Assembly: GCA_963747555.1 (NCBI GenBank)
Contig: CAVVFZ010000017.1
Location: 138,838 to 202,837 of the forward strand
DNA: 64,000 nt
Source of the DNA: DUZB01 sp963747555
GTDB taxonomy: Bacteria; Desulfobacterota; DSM-4660; Desulfatiglandales; Desulfatiglandaceae
Reading direction: 5' to 3'
This document shows positions 17,597-25,899 of the stretch, in pieces (position 1 is the first letter of the stretch; each line of letters starts with the position of its first letter). The translations under genes were made by a program, and so were the position numbers. Below the pieces are notes generated by a model. That model did no database searches. It was not told the DNA's origin and saw only the letters and a list, made by a program, of their open reading frames with translations.

Positions 17597-17810
17597 GAGT
17601 TCTGTGTAAAATTCACAAGAAATTTTTTACAATCCTCGTAAAGTTACTAATAGAGAGGGTTTCAAAAGAATGCATGCTGGTACAACTTTTCAAACCTTTA
17701 TGTTTCCGGCTTGTGCGGGTTGTGGAAAATAGATAGATAGCAAGCAAGATCTGAACAAGAAATATGGAAAGGATCGAAACTCAGAAAATTCAAGACGTCC
17801 CACCACCCAC

Positions 17811-17844
17811 AAAAAAGGGGCCACACTTTTTTGCGTAACCCCTT
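17811..17844 (-). terminator. Rho-independent terminator after tRNA-Arg
   Basis: Read on the minus strand: AAGGGG, an 18-base loop, CCCCTT, then four more Ts. It lies 12 bases beyond the 3' end of the tRNA gene. Confidence 0.7.
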
Positions 17845-17855
17845 GTTTTTATTAC

Positions 17856-17932
17856 TGGTGGGCGATGCGCGATTCGAACGCGCGACCTCTGGTTCCGGAG
17901 ACCAGCGCTCTATCCAACTGAGCTAATCGCCC
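17856..17932 (-). tRNA. tRNA-Arg (anticodon CCG)
   Basis: Read on the minus strand, a full cloverleaf begins GGGCGATTAGCTCAGTTGG and ends in an encoded CCA. The acceptor stem GGGCGAT pairs with ATCGCCC, the anticodon stem CTGGT pairs with ACCAG around loop CTCCGGA (anticodon CCG, reading codon CGG), and the T arm contains GTTCGAATC. It is 77 nt long. A terminator follows, so it is probably transcribed alone. Confidence 0.95.
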
Positions 17933-18011
17933 TTTGAGAGAGTTCTTATAGCATGCCTTTTTCGAACGGTCAAGAACTCCCTTGCCCCCAAATCACTTCT
18001 GAAGCAGGGAA

Positions 18012-18422
18012 TTACTCACACCAGTTTTTCAATCTCTTCCAGGCCAGCTCTTTGAGCTTTTTTACGAAATGAGGAGAGCTTTCCTGAATATCCTGGATAT
18101 TCCATTCAAGAAGTTCCGTCGGCCCCACCGCTTTCACAGTCACCGTTCTCTTGCCCTGCTGGCTGATAATGCCGACTTCGCCAATGACTTCACCCACACT
18201 CATTTCGGCAACGACAAAACCAGTTTCCGCGATTGCCTCCACCTTTCCGGAAGCAATCAGGGCAAAGATCCCCGCTGCCTCGTCTCCTTTGGAATAGATG
18301 GTTTCCCCGTCCGAAAATCTCCTGGGTCTGCCGCTCATCATAAGCCCGCCAAGATCATTCTGCTTTAGACCCGAAAAAAGCTCACAATTCAACATGGCGG
18401 TCCGCATTGCATCAATTTCCAT
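18012..18422 (-). CDS. Cyclic nucleotide-binding (cNMP) domain protein
   Basis: 136 residues consisting almost only of a cNMP-binding beta-roll: LFSGLKQNDL, GETIYSKGDEAAGIFALIASGKVEA and the phosphate-binding-cassette region MSVGEVIGEVGIIS. The cassette lacks the usual R-S/T-A ending (it reads QQGKRTVTV), so which nucleotide it binds, if any, is open. There is no helix-turn-helix, kinase or channel domain. ATG 18422 is chosen over the longer frame because GGAGG lies just before it. It is 37 bases downstream of the CoADR-rhodanese gene on the same strand, so co-expression is likely. Confidence 0.85.
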   Translation of the reverse strand: MEIDAMRTAMLNCELFSGLKQNDLGGLMMSGRPRRFSDGETIYSKGDEAAGIFALIASGKVEAIAETGFVVAEMSVGEVIGEVGIISQQGKRTVTVKAVGPTELLEWNIQDIQESSPHFVKKLKELAWKRLKNWCE

Positions 18423-18459
18423 CTTTTCCTCCTTCACTGCGACGCTATTGGATAAAATA

Positions 18460-20169
18460 TTACAGGTCAAACCCGCACTTTTTTAAGGCTGCAACACCGC
18501 CCTGAAGGTTAAACGTATTATGAATGCCCAATGAATCCAAGGTAATCTGGGCTTCGTAGGAACGTGCCCCTGTGTTACAGATCAGGACCAGTCGCTTGTC
18601 TTTCGGCACCTCCTCAATACGCCTTCTCAACTCATCCTGTGGAATGCTTTTCCAGTTTTCCGAATATTTATTGACAAAATATTCCGCATTCCCCCAGCCG
18701 CGGCAATCCAGGAAAAGGGTATCCCCTGCGGCCCTGTTTTCCCACCATTGGGCAAACTGATTCGTATCGATGGCCCTGTTTTTCCCTGCAAGGATATTCT
18801 CGGCCGTATTGCCCAGGACGTTAACAATGTCCATGGCGGAAGAAAATGGGGGGGAGTAAGGGAATTCCAGATTGCTGATATCGGCGGCAGACGGTCGGTA
18901 TTTGAGTATGGCCGCGATAGCGCTCACCCTGGCGAACATCCCGCTTTCAAGGCCTCCCAGACCATGAACTCCCAGCACCTTTCCCGTGCCTTTTTCAACA
19001 ACAAGCTCCAGGTAAAGAAGATCTTTATCAGGATAGAAATGGGAGCGGTCGAATTGCACCACAAAAACACTTACGGGATCAAACCCCTCCGCAATCGCTT
19101 TTTCCATGCTGAGACCGGCGCTTGCAATGGACAATTCAAAAAGCTTAACGGCAAAAGTACCTACGGCGCCTTCAAAAACGGCATTTTCTCCTGCCAAGTT
19201 GGAACCGATCACCCGCCCCTCTCTGTTGGCAAGAGAACCGGAAGGGAAATACCCTGCCTTTCCCGTCAGAAGGTTCTGAATCTCCACACAGTCCCCTCCG
19301 GCAAAGATGTTCGGATCGGAGGTTGCCAGCCTCTCATCGACTTTTATTGCTCCCCGCGGGGACAGCTCAAGACCGGCTTCTCCCGCCAGATCCCCATTGG
19401 GTACAACGCCCACCGCCATAATCACCAGGTCGGCATCCAAAGCGCCGCTTTTCATCACCACTCGTTCCACCCTCTCAGCGCCTTCGATCCCCACAACTTC
19501 TTCGGCCGAATAGATCTTTACGCCTTTTTCCTCCAGGTGATGCCGCACCATCCTTGCCATTCCCGGACTGACAACGCCGGGCAGCACCTGGTCCGCCACC
19601 TCTATTACTGCGGTTTCAATCCCCCAGAGATCAGCCAGCGCCTCCGCCATCTCCAGTCCTATGGCGCCCGCCCCTATCACTACGGCCTTATCCACACGGC
19701 CTTGGGCGATCTCCGCCTTTATAGCCTCCGCTTCGTGAAGGTTGGAAACAGTAAAGACGCCGGGAAGCTCCGCGCCCGGAATCGGAAGTCGTCTGGGTCT
19801 GCTCCCGGTAGCCAGGACAAGTTTGTCATAGGAAAGGACCTGCTCTTTTCCATCGATCATATTTTTCACCAAAACCTTTTTCCCCACGCGATCAATGGAA
19901 ACGGCACGCGTGTTCGTCAAGACTTCGATCCCCTTGGCTTCCTGGAAGAATTTTTTGTCTCGAAGCATGTGGAAACTGGTAGATTGGAGCTGTCCGATAT
20001 CACTGACATCCCCGGATACAAAATAAGGGATGCCGCATCCCCCGTAGGAGATTAGATCGGTCTGGTCCACCATGACGACGTTTGCTTCGGGCTTCAATCT
20101 TTTCAGGCGACAGGCAGCCTTTGGTCCCAGGGCTACGGCGCCGATAATAACAATATTTTCAGACATCAT
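18460..20169 (-). CDS. CoA-disulfide reductase / NAD(P)H oxidoreductase with C-terminal rhodanese
   Basis: 569 residues. The N-terminal flavoprotein disulfide reductase domain has an FAD-binding start (NIVIIGAVALGPKAA), a single redox cysteine C45 in SYGGCGIPYF as in CoADR/NADH oxidase enzymes, an NAD-binding motif (AVVIGAGAIGLEMAEAL) and FAGGDCVE. After the dimerisation domain comes a rhodanese domain with catalytic C531 (LICNTGARS). Such fusions are known to reduce polysulfide or CoA-persulfide with NAD(P)H. The first glycine motif reads GAVALG rather than GxGxxG, a mild oddity. The role is inferred as sulfur or redox homeostasis. Confidence 0.92.
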   Translation of the reverse strand: MMSENIVIIGAVALGPKAACRLKRLKPEANVVMVDQTDLISYGGCGIPYFVSGDVSDIGQLQSTSFHMLRDKKFFQEAKGIEVLTNTRAVSIDRVGKKVLVKNMIDGKEQVLSYDKLVLATGSRPRRLPIPGAELPGVFTVSNLHEAEAIKAEIAQGRVDKAVVIGAGAIGLEMAEALADLWGIETAVIEVADQVLPGVVSPGMARMVRHHLEEKGVKIYSAEEVVGIEGAERVERVVMKSGALDADLVIMAVGVVPNGDLAGEAGLELSPRGAIKVDERLATSDPNIFAGGDCVEIQNLLTGKAGYFPSGSLANREGRVIGSNLAGENAVFEGAVGTFAVKLFELSIASAGLSMEKAIAEGFDPVSVFVVQFDRSHFYPDKDLLYLELVVEKGTGKVLGVHGLGGLESGMFARVSAIAAILKYRPSAADISNLEFPYSPPFSSAMDIVNVLGNTAENILAGKNRAIDTNQFAQWWENRAAGDTLFLDCRGWGNAEYFVNKYSENWKSIPQDELRRRIEEVPKDKRLVLICNTGARSYEAQITLDSLGIHNTFNLQGGVAALKKCGFDL

Positions 20170-20807
20170 ACATAGACTCCTTCATGACAGTTTTCTCAGC
20201 AATTGCACCATCTGCTTTGAATATACTCCATGGTTTCAACCTTTTTCAACGTTTTAAAATCAGACCGCCATTTTCGGGTAAGCCTGTTTACACCCTGTAA
20301 AATTTTCGGACACGCAAGAGACGAGGCCAAACAGGCAGTGGCTCGTCCACCCTATTCCTTTGTTGGTTGAATAATGATTTTAAAATCAATCGCTTAATCA
20401 ACACGGCAGCCGCGGCAAATTTAGAGATGGGAACCATTTGTGAACATAACTTATCGTGTTTATATTAATAATGATTGCTTTTCAATGGCCAATAGCACGT
20501 ATCCTATTCAAATTCCTTGGTACTATGTTTGGATTCGACAAAGCCATTCCGCCACAAGGTCTTTTTTGCTGCCGCATCTAATTCCTATGGAGCACCGGTC
20601 CTTTTAGACTGGTAGGGAGAGGTCATTGAAAGCTCAGCATTATTTTTTGTACCAGTCTAAACGGACCTATCAACGGACCGTGAAGGTCGATCCAAGATGC
20701 GGCAGCAAAAAAGACCCTGTGACTCCATTACTGCCAGGGTTTTTGAATAAGATACAATAGCACTAAATATTCGATAGTTACACTGCCGGAGCACAGCCTA
20801 TTCTGTT
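20170..20807. other. Intergenic region with a 169-bp nested palindrome
   Basis: No gene is seen. The notable content is the inverted repeat described separately and a CCCTGTAAAATTTT motif at 20293-20306, upstream of the divergent CoADR gene. Confidence 0.6.
20553..20721. repeat. Nested inverted repeat (169 bp)
   Basis: Outer arms of 27 bp (20553-20579 and 20695-20721) match with one mismatch and contain TTTTTTGCTGCCGCATCT. Inner arms of 18 bp (20597-20614 and 20650-20667) match with one mismatch and contain TAGACTGGTA. The single-stranded form would be a long two-tier hairpin. It could be a non-autonomous mobile element, a folded RNA or an attC-like site. No clear target duplication and no coding sequence were seen. 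Confidence 0.75.
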
Positions 20808-20824
20808 TTGGCACAAGGCTTGCT
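20808..20824 (+). promoter_or_regulatory. Sigma-54 promoter of the CBS-ACT gene
   Basis: TTGGCACAAGGCTTGCT has the -24 GG and -12 GC separated by exactly 10 bases, a full match to the RpoN consensus. It lies 88 bases before the start at 20912. Confidence 0.8.
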
Positions 20825-20911
20825 TGATATGAAAACCGAGATCAATCGTTTCACAAGACAAAGGTTTACATCCGTGATCATTAAATTCGCCCAAACACAG
20901 GAGGTGTCACC

Positions 20912-21589
20912 ATGCTGGTAAAAAACTGGATGAGCAAACCGGCCATAACCATCGACAGCAACGATTCTATGCAGGAAGCCATGAAGGTGATGAAACAGCA
21001 CCAGATCCCCATGCTTCCCGTCATGAAAAAAGACAAGCTTGTGGGCATTGTCACAGACAGGGATCTGAAGAGAGCGTCTGCATCGGATGCGACGACCCTC
21101 GAGGTGCATGAACTGCTCTTTCTCATCTCAAAAATTAAGGTAAAGGATATCATGACAAAGGATCCTGTCACCATACCTGTCGACTATACGGTGGAAGAAG
21201 CAACAGAGATCCTCTTGAAGAACAAGATCTCCGGGGCCCCGGTGGTAGATGCGAATGAGCAGCTCGTTGGAGCCATCACCAAAGGCGACCTGTTCAGGGT
21301 CCTCATTTCTCTCACAGGTGTTGGAAAAAAAGGCATTCAGTTTGCGTTTCAGGTTGAAGACAAACCCGGTTCCATAAAAGAACTTGCCGATATCATACGT
21401 AAATTTGGCGGCCGCATGGTCAGCATCCTGAGTTCCTATGAAAATGTACCTGAGGGACAGCGGAAAGTTTTCATCAGGATGTACGGAGTCGAACGAGAAA
21501 AACTTCCCGAACTTGAAGCAGAACTCAAACAAATAGCGAACCTGCTCTATGTCGTGGATCATCGTGAAAACAGGCGGGAGATATTCTAA
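20912..21589 (+). CDS. CBS-domain pair plus ACT domain protein (AcuB-like)
   Basis: 225 residues. Two CBS motifs (residues 1-60, WMSKPAITIDSNDS...GIVTDRDLKRA; and 75-130, IMTKDPVTIPVDYTV...GAITKGDLFRV) form a Bateman module, which usually binds adenosine nucleotides. An ACT domain follows (FQVEDKPGSIKELADIIRKFGG), usually for small metabolites or amino acids. The architecture resembles AcuB-type proteins. AGGAGGTG lies before ATG 20912. Expression from a sigma-54 promoter suggests control by nitrogen, carbon or stress signals through an enhancer-binding protein. The target is unknown. Confidence 0.9.
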   Translation: MLVKNWMSKPAITIDSNDSMQEAMKVMKQHQIPMLPVMKKDKLVGIVTDRDLKRASASDATTLEVHELLFLISKIKVKDIMTKDPVTIPVDYTVEEATEILLKNKISGAPVVDANEQLVGAITKGDLFRVLISLTGVGKKGIQFAFQVEDKPGSIKELADIIRKFGGRMVSILSSYENVPEGQRKVFIRMYGVEREKLPELEAELKQIANLLYVVDHRENRREIF

Positions 21590-21699
21590 TCGCCGCTTCA
21601 TGAGTTCCAATTTTTTCAATAGACTGATCTTTATAACAAGAAAGCAAAATCTTTCCTCTTAACGGTGTCCTCTGTGGATTCGGTTCCATTCCATGGAGT

Positions 21700-22935
21700 A
21701 TGCGCACCAGCAGGGGCAAGCCCATGAAAAAGAGAAATAAAGATATTGCTCTGCTCCTGGAAATGAGCGACCTGCTTGCCGGACGCAAAAGTACCGATGA
21801 AGCCTTGCGGGAAGCCCTTTTAAAGGTGATGCAATTTTTTTCCATGAGAGGGGGAAGGATCTACCTCATGAACAAAACAGGGAGGGAATTGTCCCTTGTG
21901 GCCTGTCACGGCGTAGACCCGGGAGGCCTGGAAGAAATGTCCATTTCCGAAGGTTTTTCGGGAAAAGCAGCCAGGAGCAAGACGATTGTCGCCCAGAAGG
22001 TGATCGAGCTCGATGACGTAGATAGGGTGCAAATGCTTTCCAAAAAGGGGTTCGTATCAATTCTTTGCGTCCCACTCATCGCAAAGGACAAAGTGAGGGG
22101 GGTTATGAATCTCGGAACAGACAAAGAAATCGGGCTTGATCAGAGACAAACAGATCTCTTGATTGCTGTCGGGAATCAGATGGCCGTGGCTACGGAAAAC
22201 CTCAGCTTGTATGAAGAACTTCAGAACAAATTCGAGGAAATCTACGAAAAAAAGGATGTCATCAAATTTTTTGCCTATTCCATTTCTCACGATCTGAAGA
22301 GCCCTGCCATTGGACTCTGCGGGCTGACCAACCGCCTGAACAAAAAATATGCAAAAATGCTCGATGAAAAGGGACGCGAGCTATGCAATCAGATATCCAA
22401 GGCAGCAGAACAGGTTCTGAAGCTTGTGGAACAGATCAATGTATATGTTACCGCAAAAGAAGCGCCTTTTGAAATGGAACGGGTGAACCTTGCCGAAGTC
22501 GTGGAAGATATAAGGAAGGAATTCGCCACAAAACTGAAAAAGCGGAAGGTGAAGTGGTTGGAACCTGAAAAACTACCCGAAATCGTCGCCAACCGATTCT
22601 CGCTTACGATGGTTCTGCGAAATTTCATGGACAATGCATTAAAATATGGAGGAGAAAGGCTCAGCAAACTCACATTGGATTATGAGGAAAATGACTCCTT
22701 CCATATTCTTTCCTTCACCGATAACGGAATCGGCATTCAACAGGAAGACTGCGAGACCATTTTTGATCGCTTCAAAAGAAAGGCGACGTCGAGGGGAACC
22801 ACAGGATCGGGCCTGGGTCTGGCCATCGTGAAGGAGTTAGCGGAAAAACACGGGGGATCGGCATGGGCAAGGCCGGGAAAGGAAAGAGGCGCAGTGTTTC
22901 ATTTCTCCATTTCAAAGGCCCTGACGGTTTCTTAA
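21700..22935 (+). CDS. GAF-domain sensor histidine kinase
   Basis: 411 residues, no membrane segment. A GAF domain (about residues 25-165, ending GVMNLGTDKEIGL) is followed by a coiled segment, a HisKA domain with phospho-acceptor H197 (FFAYSISHDLKSP) and an HATPase domain: N-box NFMDNALKYGG, G1 DNGIGI, G2 GSGLGLAIVKELAEKHGG. All catalytic boxes are present. A second ATG at 21724 is an alternative start. A lone receiver gene lies 91 bases downstream and is its likely partner. Confidence 0.92.
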   Translation: MRTSRGKPMKKRNKDIALLLEMSDLLAGRKSTDEALREALLKVMQFFSMRGGRIYLMNKTGRELSLVACHGVDPGGLEEMSISEGFSGKAARSKTIVAQKVIELDDVDRVQMLSKKGFVSILCVPLIAKDKVRGVMNLGTDKEIGLDQRQTDLLIAVGNQMAVATENLSLYEELQNKFEEIYEKKDVIKFFAYSISHDLKSPAIGLCGLTNRLNKKYAKMLDEKGRELCNQISKAAEQVLKLVEQINVYVTAKEAPFEMERVNLAEVVEDIRKEFATKLKKRKVKWLEPEKLPEIVANRFSLTMVLRNFMDNALKYGGERLSKLTLDYEENDSFHILSFTDNGIGIQQEDCETIFDRFKRKATSRGTTGSGLGLAIVKELAEKHGGSAWARPGKERGAVFHFSISKALTVS

Positions 22936-22980
22936 GTCACCCTTGCGAACCATATCTGCCATACTTTCAGCGGTTGCAAA

Positions 22981-23002
22981 GTTCACGGGAAGGACCGTGA
23001 AC
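22981..23002. other. Short perfect hairpin between kinase and receiver genes
   Basis: GTTCACGG, a 6-base loop and CCGTGAAC form a perfect 8-bp stem 25 bases before the receiver gene. GTGAACGG recurs at 23011-23018. It may attenuate or stabilise the kinase-receiver transcript, or be an operator. Confidence 0.4.
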
Positions 23003-23026
23003 CAACAATCGTGAACGGTTACCAAA

Positions 23027-23404
23027 ATGGATAGAGAGCCAACCATTCTAATAGCGGACCGAAATGGCCATGTGCGAGATTTTCTCAAACGGGAAATGCT
23101 GGCCGAGGGGTATAAAATACGCGTTGCAAAAAATGCAAAAGAGGTATTGAAGTGGGTTTACCACCATGACCCCATCCATCTGGTCGTTCTGGATCCGGAC
23201 CTCCCGGATTCGGATGAAGTACCCCTGCTGGAAAAAATCAATGACAGGATCCCGACTCTGCCCGTCGTCATACACACCTTCTCTCCAAAAAGTTCCATCC
23301 CTCCCGAAATACTGAACAAGGTCATATTTGTGGAAAAGCTGGGAAACAACATAGAACATCTGAAGAAGGTCGTATCAGAGACACTGTTCATCAAGAAATT
23401 ATGA
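23027..23404 (+). CDS. Single-domain response regulator (receiver only)
   Basis: 125 residues making one CheY-like receiver: acidic pocket D11 (ILIADRNGH), phospho-acceptor D56 (LVVLDPDLPD) and conserved lysine K104 (FVEKLGNN). No output domain. A phosphate shuttle or allosteric partner of the preceding kinase is inferred. Convergent with the aminotransferase gene. Confidence 0.9.
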   Translation: MDREPTILIADRNGHVRDFLKREMLAEGYKIRVAKNAKEVLKWVYHHDPIHLVVLDPDLPDSDEVPLLEKINDRIPTLPVVIHTFSPKSSIPPEILNKVIFVEKLGNNIEHLKKVVSETLFIKKL

Positions 23405-23504
23405 TCGGCAGACAGCAACCGGCGGCCGGAGTTTGCACATCACAGGTGTTTGCGCAGGATCATAATTCGGCGAGCGATGCTGAAACCGAAGCCTCCGGAT
23501 TCTG

Positions 23505-24837
23505 TCAGGCGCTCAAAAGATATTGCTCAATCGCCACGGCGATGGTTTTGAAAACTCTGATAAGTGTCTTTTCATCCTTTTCGAGAAGGGTCACCCGAAA
23601 ACCGTTCAAATCCGTTGCAAAAGAACTGAGCGGCACAACGCAAACTCCGGTTGATGCAAGCAGGTAGTACACAAAGCGCTTATCCGGCGCCACACCGGGC
23701 CCTGAAACCATTCCCTCCACCGTAGCCTTTACCTGATCGCTCACAATGGGCAGGGACTGGGTATGGTTCAACAGGCCCTCCAAGAAGACCACCGTCATAT
23801 AGAAAGCCCCGTTGGTCCGGTTGAATTGGATCCCCTTGACATCTTTCAACAGATCACAAACGATATTGGAATACCTTTCGTATCTTCTGATTCTCTCCTC
23901 GAGGTAGAGGGAGTAGTTGGGATGGCTCTTTATCCTGGGCAGCACGGTTTGTGGCAAGGTAGTGGAACATACTTCGACCATTTTGGCGTTGTAAATAGAA
24001 CTGATATACTTTTCAAACATGGGATCCCGGTGACCGTTATACACCTCAATCCACCCACACCGGCTACCCGGCCAGGGCATTTCCTTGCTAATGCCCCGCA
24101 TACTGATGGCGGGGACCTTGTCTCCAATAATGGTGCAAAGGGGGACCGATTTGGTTCCGTTGTAGGTCATGTTCTGATAGACTTCGTCACAGACGATGAA
24201 GAGGTCGTTTTTCTCCGCCATGGCCACAATAGACCGCAGAATTTCTTCGGGGTATACGGCCCCCGTCGGATTATCCGGATTGATGATAAGAATACCCGCC
24301 ACCTGTGGATTGATATTTGATATGGTTCTCAATGTCTTCAAGATCGGGGTACCACAGGTGATTGGGATCCAGAATATAGGTTACAGGCCGGTCGCCCGCA
24401 TGGGCAGCCTCCGCGGAGGAATGGGTCGTATAACTCGGAGTAGGAACAATAACCCGCGCCGTACGTTTAAGGTAACCAAAGACCTTTGAAATGGCATCGC
24501 CCAACCCGTTAAAAAAGATAATATCGTCCGGGCCGACCTGGGCGCCTCCCATGGCATTGACTTCGTCGGCAATATACTCACGGGTTGAGAGGATCCCTTT
24601 GGTGGGACAATACCCGTAGGTATCATTCTCCATGACCGCCTGGGCGACGATTTCCTTCATCCACATAGGAATCTCCTCTCCCTTGGCCACCGGATCACCG
24701 ATATTTTCCCAGTTCACTTCAATTCCCTGCTTTTGCAGTCTGGTTCCCACATCCACAATATTTCGAATTTCGTACGTCAGTTCGCCGGCGCCGAAATGAA
24801 GGATATTCGTACGCATGATCTTCTCCGTGTCCTGCAT
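23505..24837 (-). pseudogene. PLP-dependent aminotransferase (class I/II), one frameshift
   Basis: Two frames join to about 443 residues of a fold-type I aminotransferase. The N-terminal part runs to LEDIENHIKY; the continuation NPQVAGILIINPDNPTGAVY lies in the next frame. Removing one base near 24315 restores a continuous family sequence. Visible motifs are the PLP-phosphate region FNGLGDAISK, the PDNPTGA loop, CDEVYQNM, the Schiff-base lysine in GISKEMPWPGSRCGW and the C-terminal FRVTLLEKDEKTL. Likely an alanine/valine-type transaminase, but the substrate is not readable. Either a sequence error or an inactivated gene. Confidence 0.87.
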
Positions 24838-25277
24838 AGATTTTCTTCAGAAATAAGCTTTATAATTAACCCAATATATAAAACAGGTCAATGATAAAGA
24901 GACAATCGATCATGGCGTATCCCGGAGAACAGGATTTACAGGGAGGAACTGTGCCGGAAAAGTGTTCAATCTATTTACAACCGTAAAATCTATTTACACA
25001 TTTCTCGCATAGGTGAATTTTTTAAAGCCAGCGTTTACAGGGATCTTTTTCCAAAACATCCGGCATAACCAATCAGCATTGTTGCTGTTTAAAAATCTGG
25101 ATTTCAATAATACTGCGCGAAGCGATTCCATGCATACTATGGCACGAAATTTGCATTATCAGTATTTAAAGTTCATTTTTCATACCTACGCTTTTTTCTG
25201 TATTTTCTTCTTTAATTCAGGAAAAGTTGACGCCCCTCCAAAATGAGGGAAGACTAAATTTGGGAGTTCTAAGTGTT
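24838..25277. other. Intergenic region holding the pilin module A promoter
   Basis: AT-rich and without a convincing gene. It separates the divergent aminotransferase from the first minor-pilin module and contains the sigma-54 site at 25139-25155. Confidence 0.6.
25139..25155 (+). promoter_or_regulatory. Sigma-54 promoter of pilin module A
   Basis: ATGGCACGAAATTTGCA: -24 GG and -12 GC are 10 bases apart and the TGGCACG and TTGCA elements are exact. It lies 123 bases before the pilW-like start. Pilin genes in Pseudomonas, Geobacter and Myxococcus are known to be RpoN-dependent. Confidence 0.75.
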
Positions 25278-25883
25278 ATGTGCATTTTTCAAAAAAATAA
25301 GACCGATGGATTCACCCTCGTGGAACTGCTCGTTGCCACCTGCATCTTTCTTGTGGTTATTACGGCATTATCAGCTACGTTTACCATGCAGCACAAGACC
25401 TATGCCCTCCAGGAAAAAATATCAGAGATGACACAGGGGGGAAGGGCGGCAATGAACATGGTGAGCACGGAAGTCAGGCAGGCCGGATACAATCCCATGC
25501 AGATCACCATGAGTGGAATACCCTACAGTGCCACCCAGCTTCAACTCTTTGCTGATCTGAACGGAGATGGAGTAACCTCCGACAGCAATGAAAACATTAT
25601 TTACACCTACGATAACCAAAACCTCCGGATTAACAGAAATAATGTAAACTTGGACAACACTCCAGAACCATTTGCGGAAAACATTGAAAGCTATTCCGTC
25701 AAATACCTTAAAGCTGACGGGGTTACGGAAGTCACAGCTGTCGGAGAAACGGATCAAATCAGGAGTATTGGAATAATCATAAGCACGAGAACATCGGGCC
25801 CGGACCTGCAGTATTCCAAAAACAGCGGCTACCGAACTTTCACTCTTACTTCACAAGTAACCCCTTTGAATCTGGGACTCTAA
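25278..25883 (+). CDS. PilW-like minor pilin (module A)
   Basis: 201 residues. A type III signal ends at G|FTLVELLVATC, the prepilin peptidase site with Glu at +5, followed by a hydrophobic helix. Downstream, MTQGGRAAMNMVSTEVRQAGYNP and the DLNGDGVTSDSNENIIYTYD stretch match the PilW family and its two paralogues here. PilW is a minor pilin of the priming complex at the pilus tip. ATG 25278 is chosen because it gives a short leader (MCIFQKNKTDG); the frame is open further upstream. Sixteen bases separate it from pilX. Confidence 0.85.
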   Translation: MCIFQKNKTDGFTLVELLVATCIFLVVITALSATFTMQHKTYALQEKISEMTQGGRAAMNMVSTEVRQAGYNPMQITMSGIPYSATQLQLFADLNGDGVTSDSNENIIYTYDNQNLRINRNNVNLDNTPEPFAENIESYSVKYLKADGVTEVTAVGETDQIRSIGIIISTRTSGPDLQYSKNSGYRTFTLTSQVTPLNLGL

Positions 25884-25899
25884 AATCAGGAACCGCGCC

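Noticed and set aside
18748..20055. A 435-codon plus-strand open frame
   Set aside because: Antisense shadow of the CoADR-rhodanese gene, without ribosome site or recognisable domains.
20553..20721. CRISPR-like repeat
   Set aside because: There are only paired inverted arms, no series of direct repeats with unique spacers; no CRISPR array was seen anywhere in the window.
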